Source: Persicaria tinctoria (Eukaryota > Streptophyta > Magnoliopsida > Caryophyllales > Polygonaceae). Taken from it: a stretch of DNA of 64,000 nucleotides. Shown here one piece after another: positions 35,047-45,885 of the stretch. The number at the start of each line of letters is the position of its first letter. Position 1 is the first letter of the stretch. The position numbers were made by a program, and so were the translations under genes. Under the pieces are notes generated by a model that saw nothing but the letters and a program-made list of their open reading frames with translations, did not search any database and was not told the DNA's origin. The stretch is taken from NCBI GenBank assembly GCA_037127255.1, contig JBANSL010000012.1:19664615-19728614 (forward strand), given 5' to 3'.

Positions 35047-37291
35047 ATGTTGATTTTTGGCGTGCTCCGTCACGTTTGCTTGAGGCCGGCGTCTCTGACG
35101 AAGAGCGGCTTGATTTTCAAGGCGTATTTCTCCACAGACGGACCGGGATCGGAAATGAGGGTTTCCATGATACAAGGTGCTTCAAGAGGAATTGGCCTCG
35201 AATTTGTGAGCGATATTCCTTCTCCTTCTACATTCGTTGTGAATTCCGCATCCTCTGTCTGTTTCCTAGACTGATGCGTGAAAGACAATGTTTTGAATCG
35301 TCTGTTAAGTCCATTTAACCTAGAGCAGATACGATCCAAATGTAGCTCGAAAATTTTCCTGGCAGAATGATGCTGATAATCTTGTGTGGCGTTATGTTGG
35401 ATTTCATTGTTACATCATGAACTAGCGAATCATTGCTTGTTAATGGAAGATCAATTCAACTTTTGATGGCAAGAGACTAGTGGAAAGTATTTTTTTTTAT
35501 TTTTTTATTAACATAACTTCTGTTATCTTTAGGTGAAGCAGCTGTTGGGGAAGGATGAGAAAGCACATGTTGTTGCTACTTGCCGAAACCCTGATCAATC
35601 AGCTGGACTTTCTGATCTGAAAAATCGATTTGCTGAACGCCTAAACGTTTTAAAGTTGGACGTGACTGATGAAAGCACCATACAGGTTCTATTATTCTTC
35701 ATGTCTATTGCAGGGTGGATATTTAGTTGCTCTTACTAAGAACCTCATTAGACATAAATCGATGCAGTAATATATGTAAAATAGTTCGTCTTCCTAGATG
35801 TTAGTTGCCCAGTTAAAAAAAAAAGTCAATTTTCCACTGTAGTCTCCGAGACGTCTTATTGTTTTTAAGTCTTTCTAGTTTATTCCTTGGAATCTATAAT
35901 TCTATAAATGACATTCTAAGAGAGTAGTATTTCAGGAAGCTGCAGAATCTGTAAGGGAAAAGTATGGATATCTGAATCTTCTTGTTAATACATCTGGCAT
36001 TTTGTCCGTGCCAGATGTAATGCAACCAGGTATAAAGCATTATTTTGTTTGTATCTCTAAGTGAGATTATGCTAAGAATATATGGGAAGTTCCAAGAGAT
36101 ATAATTCAGTTATCAAATCCTTGCTGCAGAAACAACATTGAGCAAGGTGCAGAAATCAGCCTTAATGTTTGCCTATGAGGTTAATGCAGTTGGTCCAATC
36201 CTGGTGATCAAGGTAAATTACTTACTCTTAAACCCATTGCGTAAGATAGCTTTTATATAGAGAGAAGAAATAGGTAAACTGTTATGCTCCTATAAGAATT
36301 TTCAAGGTTAGTACTTCTATGGATTATACAGTTTCAACATTAATGAATTAACAGGAATGTTGATCAACTATGAAACTTTTAGTCATGGGTGGTGAATAGT
36401 GACTCAAGTTAATATATATGTATGTCCTAGAAGCTTTCAGCTGCTTAACTGCTTTGTGGAGTCTGTGAAGTTTTACCGCTGGTCAGTTGATCAAAGGATC
36501 AGATACCTGCTTTAACTGCTGTACAGGAGAAGCTTTCAGCTGATCATCTGAGTGCTCCAGTTTCTTTCTTTTTGATAATGAATCATTGTTCTTTCTATAA
36601 AATACACCTGTCTCTTGACTCTACTGATGCTCTTCAGTAAAGTTCATTAATAAGATGGCATCTTTTATTTTTTTAGAAATTTGTAGTAGCTGCTTCATTT
36701 TCCTCGTATGATTGTAGCCTCCATTCTGAAAAGTTCACTCAATATTTTCTTTTCTGCTATCAGCATATGTGGCCTCTTCTAAAGATTGGGGGAGGGGTTG
36801 CATCTGAAAGGCCTGTTTCAGTTGCAGCAAGCTTGAGTGCTAGAGTGGGATCTATTAGTGATAACCGCTTGGGAGGATGGCATTCATATCGAGCTTCAAA
36901 GACTGCACTTAATCAGTGTATGTTCTTTTCCTATGTATTTGTATAAAATGTTAAAGTTAATGCTATATCGGACTTTAATCAATGGGGCCTAAATTTACAA
37001 GTCAGTTAATTTTTTACTCATTTGAATATATGAATAAGTTGGTTTTGCTTTGCAGTGACTAAAACAATCTCAGTTGAATTTGGACGTAAGAAAGACAGAG
37101 TCGCTTGCCTCTTACTGCACCCGGGCACAGTGAACACAGATCTTTCAAAGCCGTTCCAGAAAAACGTTCCAGAAGGCAAGCTTTTCACTACAGAATACTC
37201 AGTGGAGAATCTTTTGAGTATCATCAACCGTGCTACTATCCATGACAATGGTAAATTTTTTGCATGGGACGGTCAGGAAATTCCTTGGTGA
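35047..37291 (+). CDS. short-chain dehydrogenase/reductase (C-factor-like)
   Basis: NAD(P)-dependent oxidoreductase of the classical SDR fold; substrate unknown. Six exons: 35047-35205, 35533-35685, 35936-36029, 36130-36212, 36764-36917, 37056-37291, all GT-AG, giving 292 residues. An N-terminal extension of about 35 residues (MLIFGVLRHVCLRPASLTKS...) is basic and could be a mitochondrial or plastid transit peptide. Then MIQGASRGIGLEFVKQLL (GxxxGxG cofactor motif), CRNPD, LDVTDE, LLVNTSGIL at the usual NNAG position, SVAASLSARVGS, and the catalytic YRASKTALNQ (YxxxK). HPGTVNTDLSKPF matches the substrate-loop entry of C-factor/sniffer-like SDRs. AATAAA at 37435-37440 is a likely poly(A) signal. 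Convergent with the RUS gene, 339 bp between stops. Confidence 0.92.
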
Positions 37292-37630
37292 TACTTGCTC
37301 TTCCTCAGCCCTGCATAGAGTTCAATCTGTAAAATTATACTGCTGCAGTTTCTCAACTCTGGGAAGTTTGCTCTATTCAATTATCTGTATCTGTTGTGAC
37401 TCACGTCATCTCATTACATTCATTTTAGAACTGCAATAAATGTGTACTCCTCAATTACATTCTACACAGAAAATATTGACTTGTAATTCCATCAGTTAAT
37501 ACCTAATGGAGTAATGGGTAACGAAAGAGCTTTGCCGGTTTAAAATGTACATCTCAAGTCTCAACCTCTCTCAGCTTACAAGTTTAAACAGTGCCGAAAG
37601 CACATGATTTAGTTACAGAAAATGTAAACA
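37292..37630. other. convergent intergenic spacer
   Basis: 3' flanks of the reductase (+) and RUS (-) genes. AATAAA at 37435-37440 on the plus strand. No other feature. Confidence 0.7.
37435..37440 (+). terminator. poly(A) signal of the reductase gene
   Basis: AATAAA 144 bp after the stop codon. The distance is typical for plant 3' UTRs. Confidence 0.5.
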
Positions 37631-40600
37631 TCAGTGAGTAGCTGGTTCTTCAATGTATGGCTCTTTGGGAACCTTGAGTGTGATTTGGTGTGTATCCCAT
37701 CCGGCTGCTTCTAATTGCCGAGTGAAATCATCAAAACCCTCTGCCACATGTAATAAGCTTTGCTCTATGAGTTCCATGATGTTTTCCGAGCTATTCCAGT
37801 TCTTGTAAATCCAGTAGGATTGCCATATGCTTCTCAGGGCTGAGGAGCCAGTTGCATCTTGCTGTTAGGGACATTAGAAGGTTTTATCAGAGTTTCTGGG
37901 AGGAAAAGATTTCCCACAAAGACGCTCAGGTTAAAAAGTCATACCTTGAAGGAAACCAGAACTTTGAAACCACCGTTTGGTAGTTTATGCACGGTAAGAA
38001 CGTAACTCTCCATGGCATACAGCTTAAGGAGTGTCAATAGCTGTTCCAAGGAGAACCATATGTTCAGATTTTGCACAATGAAAATTTTTCTCACCATACA
38101 ACAAGCACCCACATCACCAACTTGAAAACTCGGTTCAGCCCGAGAATCATACAATAAGAACTGAGAACCTTTTATTCAGCATCTAAAATTATGTGGAGGA
38201 ATAAAGAATGATTTCTAATTGAAATATCCTGATCCATTACCTAGACTAATCTGAACCATAGTAAAATTCAGGGTTAGGGTTGAGAATTTTTTTTTAAACC
38301 GTGTCCGTGACAGCAAGTGGCCTATTGTTAAAAAGGCCTAAACTAGAATGCTACTAGACCTGAACCCAACACTCAATTGATGTCTTGTTAAGATGGATAT
38401 CCATGGAGAGTTAAAGGATTTACACTCAAATTGCAGAGCTAATACCTTGAGAGATGAACCCTTGGAGCCAAGCATCTCCTCCAGTGAGGCACCAAATATA
38501 ATTCGAGGCTTTAGGAATCTTTGCCATGACAAGATACTTTCTTCTTGATTGCATTCCATATAGCCTGAGAAACACAATATAATTGATGAATTATTCAAGC
38601 TTGCTAATCAGCAAAAGCAGGGTGAAAACATACCGGGGACTGCAGCATGCAGAACATGTGATTTTGCCAGTATACGAGCACGCTTTAGATTTATCTGAAA
38701 GGGCAATTAAAACCATGAACACAAGATTAAACAAACAGGTTGAATCTTCATCAGCCTCTATTTTCTGTGACAGGATCCTTAGAGAAGAAGGGAAACAGGG
38801 TAGCAAAGCACGAGTAAAATCCCACCGTTGTGAACTGTAAAACTGATAGAGACTGGTACCGGAACCAGAGATGTATAAGGCGCACGCTCATCCATGTTGA
38901 TGCCAAAACTGGAAAGGACTTTACTATGCCCGGTGTATCCTGCACCATTAAAGAATCACCAAACAGCATAAGGAATTCAATATTATTGGATGTAATCTCG
39001 GAACAACCTAGTAAGATAGTTTACCAGGATGAGCACTCCGAGAGCTAGCCCAAGAAGCTGAGCACTTACCTCCCAAACTTCCTCCTGCAACAGAAAATTA
39101 TCTGAACATTGTGTGTCATGCCAACTAATAGAAGCAAGTGTAAGCAAAAATGAAGGAATGCACCAGCTGCTAACGCAGTTCAAAATATGCTGTATTTGCC
39201 CAAAGTTGAGTACAGACCTTAGCTGCTACCTCTCCCAGATTTCCTGCCACAGCAAAATGGTTTTGAATCACTCGGAAAGAAGGGTCTTTCAATCCTCTTG
39301 CAGTAGCCTGTACGAACAATCACATTCTTTAAACATAACAAGTAGCACAAACAGAATAAAACACAAAGAACTAAACACAGCAAAGAGGTTGTCATAAAGA
39401 ACTGTCTCAAAAAATCTAAACACAAGACACTATGGATCAATTATTTAGATGTTATAAAAAATATTACCTTTGCAAGATTTCCAAGAGATGCGAGAGGTAG
39501 GAAATACACTGGATATAATTGGGTACTGAGATCAAATATGCTGCAGGGTTGTGTTATTTGTTAGAAAAGATGTGATAAGGATTCATCAAACACAATTTAA
39601 CTTCACAAAGAAAGTTCATATGCAAGAAACCTTCCAGCACTGCCTAAGAAGTCTGCGTACATGCGCCACTGTTTTGGGTCATCGTCAAAAAGACTTCCAA
39701 ACCGCCCACCTGAAAAAGATGGGAATATTATTGGTATCATTCAGGTGAGGAGAATCCTTTCTTTCCTTTATCTTCCTCCAGAGTTCCAGACCAATGATTA
39801 ACCGTCCAACAGCTCCAATGCCATCCTTTGACACCCACCTGTCAAAACAGTACAAAAGAACTCGTAATTAACTATCATAATCTATAGCTTATGCCACCAA
39901 CACTCAGAATTAACAGAAATTCTTTCAAATAAAACATAGACAGGACCCATGCCATCTGATCTTAGAATTGATATGAAGGTTAACAATGAAAAAAAATAGG
40001 ATGAGAGAAAGCCCTTCCAGGAGAAAGCATGGGAAATCACCTTATTGCAGCTGCAGATGCTGCAGTAGCACTTCCTGTAAAAGATCCAACGCCAACTGCC
40101 TATAGACGAGGATCGTACAGAAAAAGAAATCAGGAAATAGAGAGATAGAGAAGCCAAAAAGGATCCAAACAACATAACATCAGACAATAAGTCCATAAGA
40201 ATCTCAAATACTAGAATGGGAGTAAATTGGCAGTTTAATATGCCGACATGCCTTGAGGAGGCTTGACGTGACTAAGGTGTGACAGATCCAACCAGTAACA
40301 TTTGTAGGGAACTGCCATAACATGTATTCCAAGTAATCGTCGGAAACAGACCCTGCATAGAGCAACGGATGAAGTTTCAGCAAACGAAAGGTCAATGCAA
40401 AACAAGATTAACATGAAAGTTTCTGTCAGACACAATAGCATGGCTAAATCAACAATGTTCTTTGATCATATAGATGGATACAAAATGCAAAAACAAAAAA
40501 TCAAAAGAGGGAAACAATTGAATAGCTAAAATGCAAACAAGATAGATAATACTGCAAACCGAAACAAGGGGCCATAGTATAAGTCAGTTCAGGATCAGTT

Positions 40601-41547
40601 AAACCAAGTAAGGTACAATAATTATGTACCAATTATCTCGTATCTTCACCTGGGAAGCCAGCTGGCAATACAAAATCCTTAACGATGTTTGGAAGCCAGG
40701 TTACTGCAGTGTTTGAATCTGGATCCTGCAGCTCATCATTTCCATGTTTCCGTTGGTCTTCGAGAACTGTTCTTACATTTTCTTCATTTAAGAAATACCT
40801 GGTTCCATAATCAGCGGAAAAAAGAGGAATAATTCTTGTTTTTTTTTTATAAAAAAATTGTTTATTAGAACAAAAAAAAAAAAAAATGTTAATCCACAAC
40901 TGCACATATCAGTAAGCTACTATGCTTGCAAGAGTCCACATTTTGAAAGTTCTGCATCATTTTCAATATTTTTTAGATAAACCCGGAATATCAGGAACTC
41001 AAAACTAGCATCTAATACCTTAGGTTTCGTATAAATATAAGATATAAATCATGATTCCTTTCAACACCTGCATTTCCAATTGAATATCTAACCAAAGCTA
41101 GAAACTGAAAACAGGCATCCAATACCCCGATTGATCGACATTCAAACCCTGGTTCAAACCCTAATTTTAACCAACCTAATAAATTAAAGAACAAATAAGT
41201 AATTGACGAAATTACGACGGTCAAGGAGGTAGATATAGACCTCTTGGAAGTTCCATTGCTGTACCTCTCCACCACAACCACAGAAGAAGAAGCTTCCCCG
41301 CTGCAGTAAACACAATCAATCAGATACGTTGCCTTTTCTCTTTCGGGGGAAAGTGGGAGAGATAGAGAGGAGAGGACCAATTGTTAGCGGAATTCGAAGT
41401 GACTGAATGTTGAGCATCCGGTGGGGAAACGGAGCACGTGATTAGAAATCGAAAAGTGAAATTTCTCGATCGCCATTTTGCAGATTTGTTAGTTGTAACA
41501 GATGATGATGATGATGATGATGTATAGAGTTGCAGGCTGCAAGACAT
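37631..41547 (-). CDS. RUS family protein (root UVB sensitive, DUF647)
   Basis: RUS proteins are DUF647 proteins linked in Arabidopsis to UV-B response, vitamin B6 and auxin transport; most are plastid proteins. Fifteen exons, total 502 residues: 41547-41378, 41300-41241, 40798-40650, 40352-40252, 40099-40041, 39838-39792, 39709-39631, 39540-39468, 39307-39218, 39084-39025, 38939-38826, 38694-38634, 38564-38446, 38040-37945, 37861-37631. Every junction keeps phase. Ser-rich start (MSCSLQLYTSSSSSSSVTT) suits a plastid transit peptide. Core blocks: VLPAGFPGSVSDDYLEYMLW, IRWVSKDGIGAVGRLIIGGR, FDDDPKQWRMYADFLGSAGS, GNLGEVAAKEEVWEVSAQLL. Intron 4 is GC-AG (CTCAAG|GCATGT). Intron 1 uses a weak donor (GTCCTC) that I chose because it keeps frame and gives 77 nt; so the first 57 residues are less sure. 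A Pack-MULE begins 62 bp upstream of the ATG. Confidence 0.93.
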
Positions 41548-41894
41548 CGTTCGCACAAATTTGCTCGCTTTGGCTTCACTGTCTTATCCCTTCTTTCATG
41601 CTAGTACTGGATGTGGATCCTCCGGTCAGCTTTCATGGTCAGTTTAATGGTCTATAAAATTATTTGGGTATAAATAAACATTGAAAAAAATTTAATTTTT
41701 TTTTAGATTTTTGTTTATAAAATTGTATTATAAAATTCATGTTTTAAAAATATAGATAATTAAAATATCGATTATTTTAGATAGAGAAAATTTGCGCCAC
41801 CGGCCATATTGAGGGAATGTCCACCAAGTGTGTTAATTTTCAATCCGATGTGGATGTGGCCGTCGAAGGGAAAGTCGTAGAAGCGGCGGTGCAA

Positions 41895-42026
41895 AATCGT
41901 CTTTGTTTTCTTCTAATCCCCCGGCCTCTCTCCATTCTTCCACCTTCGGCCTCCTCGCCGGTTTCCGCATCTCCTCCGCACTCTACTTGTCGTTCTTCCG
42001 CATCGTCGTTGATCCGTGGTCTCCAG
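41895..42026 (+). pseudogene. captured exon-like fragment, family unknown
   Basis: One frame reads KSSLFSSNPPASLHSST, then FGLLAGFRISSALYLSFF, then RIVVDPWSP, ending at CTCCAG|GTTCTT, a donor-like site. Codon-like composition and a hydrophobic patch suggest real coding origin. I do not recognise it. Confidence 0.35.
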
Positions 42027-42177
42027 GTTCTTCTTCTCCTTCACTCTCTCGTTCCTCTGTTGGATTTGTATAAAAATTACACGAGAATTGCTATGCAGAT
42101 TCTAATTGAAGTTCATTACTGTAGTAGTTTCCATTCTTCAGTTGGGGCTGATTTTTTTCTTCCTATTGTTAATTCAG

Positions 42178-42287
42178 GGGCTTGTCGAACATCTTTTCAT
42201 CCAATTTGTGCAAGGGAGGCCGCACACGAGCTAGAGGTTTGGGGGAAGCTTGGATGTGATGACGTGAGCCTTTGCTATTCAAAATAA
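42178..42287 (+). pseudogene. captured extended-PHD finger exon fragment
   Basis: After TTAATTCAG (acceptor-like) the frame reads ACRTSFHPICAREAAHELEV, then WGKLGCDDVSL, then stops at 42287. CRTSFHPxCAREAxHRxEVWGKxGCDxVELRAFC is the second half of the extended PHD (ePHD) domain of plant chromatin readers. The ending ELRAFCSKH is lost. A host exon piece, not a gene. Confidence 0.6.
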
Positions 42288-42374
42288 GCATCAAATTACC
42301 GCAATAGTGTTTCAGTTCATTATTATGCTTAGTTTCTCATCTCTATTAATGATCTTTGGTGGCTGAGTTTTAAT

Positions 42375-42805
42375 TAGACCCGTCAAAACACAACCCGACC
42401 CGGTGATCCGACCCGGCCGGCCCGAAAAATTTCCGACCCGAACACGAATTTTTTTTTCGACCCGAACCCGAAAAACCCGAAATTTTCCGGGTAATCTGAG
42501 TTTCGACCCGGTGACCCGATTGACCCGGTAATTTTGACCTGATTTACCCGATTGACCCGGTGACCCGATTGATTTATAATTATATATAATTAATTTATAT
42601 ATATATATATAATGAAAATTTATCACAAAATTATCAAATAATGATTTTTTTAATTTAAATTTTTTTTTTTTGACAAACCCGAAATCGACCCGAAACCCGA
42701 TCAAACCCGAGTTCGAGTCAACCCGAAAAACCCGAAACCCGTTTTACCCGAGACCCGAAGTGACCCGACCCGAACCCGACCCGAATGACCCGTTTGACAG
42801 GTCTA
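42375..42805. mobile_element. hAT MITE nested in the Pack-MULE
   Basis: 431 bp; ends TAGACCCGTCAAA and TTTGACAGGTCTA; perfect 8-bp duplication GTTTTAAT (42367-42374 and 42806-42813). Subterminal ACCCGA/TCGGGT repeats, like the larger hATs at 23.7-28.7 kb. Noncoding. Confidence 0.93.
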
Positions 42806-43089
42806 GTTTTAATGCATCTACTTTTTGTAAGTTTGTCTAATGCTTAAATGTGGATTGGTGACTAAATACATTGATTTACCTTGTGAAATTGATTTATACT
42901 TCTAAAGCTTTGTTGAGAGATTTGGATATTGGCAATTTCAGCATTTTTTTGTCTTGTTGAAACTTTTTGTAGAACGCTGAAATGTTGAAATTAATTCTTT
43001 ATTAAAAAAATTCGTTATGTTGAAATGTTGAAATTAATTTTTAAATATACGATTCACATAGTTTTATCGATATGTAATAAAGAGTATGA

Positions 43090-43260
43090 GTGCTGAAACC
43101 GGGGTTTCACCGTCAATAAGGTTGCTGAAATCGGAGTTTCAGCATCAACAACAGTGCTGGAACCGTGGTTTCAGCATCAACACCAGTGCTGAAGTTGAGG
43201 TTTCAGCAACTCCGGTTTCAACAACGCGAAAAAAAACTCCGGTTTCAGCAGTTTCAACAA
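43090..43260. repeat. hairpin minisatellite
   Basis: About four units of roughly 33 bp of the form GTGCTGAAACCGGGGTTTCA plus CAACA linkers. Each unit is itself a small inverted repeat (GCTGAAAC/GTTTCAGC). Lies near the right arm of the Pack-MULE. Confidence 0.75.
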
Positions 43261-43534
43261 CATAGGTGGACATTTAGCTAATATGGATAGGTTGGTGGAC
43301 AAAATGCTAATAAAGATTGAAAATATGGACATTCTAGTAAACACCCTTTTTACAAACTAATTTTTATTATCTTTTAAAACATGAATTTTCATAACAAAAT
43401 TTTATAAACATATCAATATAAGGGTAAGGAATCTAAACATATTTTTTTAAAAAAAATTCAATGTTTATTTATAGCCGAAATAATTTTATGGACCACGAAA
43501 GGGACCACGAAGAGGACCAGAGGATCCTGCTCCA

Positions 43535-44514
43535 CTAGTACTTGTTAAGATATTTTTTTTGTTTAAAAATTAAATATATTTTGGAAAAACATTTTTTGGG
43601 GAGAAAAACCAATTACTGTATTTATTATTTTTTGCAGCTATTATTTAATTTAATAAATATAAATCTATGGCTTGTAAAATATAAATGCTTATTATTGTAA
43701 TAGTATAAGAATGTGTATTGATGAGATTATTTATATTTAGTATGGATTCCATTAATTAAAACATATTCCCTTCATAAAAAAAACATATTGTTTATTATTT
43801 ACACACGTTTTTTATGATAAAAATCTATAAGATCTCAATTTTTGAAAACTTATTAATAGAAAATACAAAATTATTAAAAAAATTATTAAAAAGGGATATT
43901 TTATATAGGATTTATCATCCGAAAAGTGTGTAAACCGCAAACGACATGTTTTGTCGAATTGAGTATTATTTTAGAAATTTGCACATTTTTAAGAACTTAC
44001 AAAAAAAATCGACTTTGAAAAATATTTTCAAATTAGTACTCTTATCGTATACCCAAGGGCAAAGGCAGAGACGGACCGAGGGGCGGGCTGAGGTCCTCTC
44101 CAAGCCATCCCATTTTTAAAAAAATAAAATAATAGATAAAAAAATTTAAGAAAAATTAATAAAAAAAATTATTTATTAAATTAAGGATTTTGTTAATAAA
44201 ATTATACGTTTGAGAAAAATTTAGCCTACCTAATCAATCCGAATTTTAATTTTTGGTTTAGTGCCTGGACATAAGATAGAAAAATCGTTTTAAGAAAAGC
44301 AAACAAAAATATACTTATACTTCTAATTATTACGGAGTATTAAAGTTTAATTTTATTAAGCACATCATAAAATGCATGGTAAACAATTATAGTAGTATTT
44401 GATAACAAATCTCCACTACGGAGTATTTCTTTGCAAATTTGTACGTATTTCAACTCCTTCAAAACTTATTGCTCTCGTCTAATTTTTTTTTTTTTTGACG
44501 CTCGATAAAGATTA
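43535..44514. other. no gene seen
   Basis: Strongly AT-rich. 44050-44110 is a GC-richer patch (GGCAGAGACGGACCGAGG) that may be a TE terminus. No coding capacity. Confidence 0.45.
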
Positions 44515-44895
44515 GGTCGGGTCGGTCGCAGGAGAGGTCCTTCTTAGCACATCCTTTCGGACGAAAACATGCAGTTCTGGATCATCCTCACAGCTGAGGT
44601 CGGCAGGGGATGCATGGGCACTACGAGCAAGGTAGTCGGCCACCGCATTAGATTCCCTGAAAATATAACGAATAGCAATATAAGAAAATGACGAAATATT
44701 TGACAAAATATCCGCTTGTAGGATCTCAAATGTCCAGGGACATTTCCAATCCCTCAGAAGAGCCTTTATAACTAGTAAGTTGTCCCCTTCGACCAGAAGG
44801 TTTGAAATTTGTAGCAACTTAGCACGCAGAATACCCATTTTGAGACCAAGGTTCTCGTCTAATTGATGCCTCCTCCGAATTCTTGCTTCATTCAA
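44512..44895 (-). pseudogene. LINE RNase H fragment
   Basis: 127 codons open. Reads ISNLLVEGDNLLVIKALL, then CPWTFEILQADI, then YIFRESNAVADYLAR. EGDNxxVIxAL and FREANxxADxLA are the last two conserved blocks of plant LINE RNase H. The N-terminal third and the RT are missing. Open frame here is residual, not evidence of function. Confidence 0.7.
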
Positions 44896-45059
44896 TTGTC
44901 CGTATTTTTTTTAAATATATTTTTGTTGTTGTACTTTTTTTTTTGTGTGAGTGTAATACCATGTTGGTACTTTGGCAAGATACATTTGTAATTTTTAAAA
45001 ATTACAAATGGGAGGAATCCCAGATAAAAACAAAATCATCTTTCACAAGAAAAGAAACA

Positions 45060-45510
45060 AACATACAAAAGGGGCTAAACTCCCAATGATTCGAATGCCT
45101 ATAAAATAAATGTAGATGGACCAGTTAAACAATCTGGGGAATGTCATATTGTGGTTATTGTTCGAAACTGGAATGACCTGGTTATTGATATTTGTCATGA
45201 TAAAGTTTGATAAAATTTTCAGGGGATCTGTTATCCTTACATAATCTCTTGCTGTCTGCAAAGGATTAGAGCTAGCCCATACTAAAGTGTGGAGGAATAT
45301 TATATTTTCAGGTGATAACTTGGAAGTAATCAAAGCAGTACGTTCAAGGTTCGCAATCTTCAGATCCAACATTGCTTTCGAGAAGCTAATTGTGTAACTG
45401 ATTATATAGCTAGATGTCGCAGTGAATGTAATATCTCTACCCTCCCTTTGAACAAGAACCTTTGTAAAATCCTCCGTGCACGGGACAAGGCCTACACTAG
45501 TGATCTTATA
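45060..45510 (+). pseudogene. LINE RNase H fragment, opposite strand
   Basis: Broken frames read YKINVDGPVKQSGECHIVVI, later NLEVIKAVRSRF, then REANCVTDYIARCRSECN. These are the KINVDG, VI and REANxVxDYIA blocks of LINE RNase H. At least two stops. It faces the minus-strand relic at 44512-44895. Confidence 0.6.
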
Positions 45511-45885
45511 TAAGACATTTTAATATTTGCCGGTTGTAAAAAAAAATAAAATACATTTGTAATTTATCCCTCCAAAATTTGAAAAAGACGAAAGAAATGA
45601 GAGATACTTTGGGTTTGTCGGTATACTATAGGCTGTGTTCTCCGTCGTCTCACCTCAATCCACATCACCTTTCTCTCTCTCTCTCCATACAATTCATCAC
45701 AAATCCCCAATCCCCTAAAACTTGATTGTCCATCGCTAATTCTTTAGCAATCATCCGCGCTTTCCCTGCACTCATTTTTCTCCAATCATTACTCACAATC
45801 AAAACTCACCGATTCCTCTTCAATCCGCACAATCGATCTGTACGTGATCTCGATCTCCATCTTCTATCCACCGGATCGATCGATA
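45511..45885 (+). promoter_or_regulatory. promoter and leader region of the ROH1-like gene
   Basis: Contains a pyrimidine patch (TTTCTCTCTCTCTCTCC near 45671), typical of plant transcription starts, followed by a CA/TC-rich leader up to the ATG at 45886. No clear TATA box. Confidence 0.4.

Larger units (their letters stand above)
41609..43534. mobile_element. Pack-MULE-like element with captured gene pieces
   Basis: 1926 bp with long inverted repeats (over 100 bp each side). Matching blocks include GGATCCTCCGGTC/GGATCCTCTGGTC, CTATAAAATTATTT/CCATAAAATTATTT, TATAAATAAACATTGAA in both arms, and AAATTCATGTTTTAAAA in both arms. CTAGTACT flanks both ends (41601-41608 and 43535-43542; 8 bp, consistent with a decayed 9-bp MULE duplication). 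Inside: two host-like exon fragments, a nested hAT MITE and a hairpin minisatellite; no transposase. Confidence 0.82.

Noticed and set aside
39070..39084. 15-bp micro-exon in RUS (GTAAGT after TGGGAG)
   Set aside because: The frame continues through the GTAAGT into VSAQLLGLALGVLIL, which matches the family, so this is part of a 60-bp exon.
41301..41327. 27-nt intron in RUS exon 1 (donor GTATCT)
   Set aside because: Too short to splice in plants and it breaks the frame; the 77-nt intron with donor GTCCTC keeps the phase.
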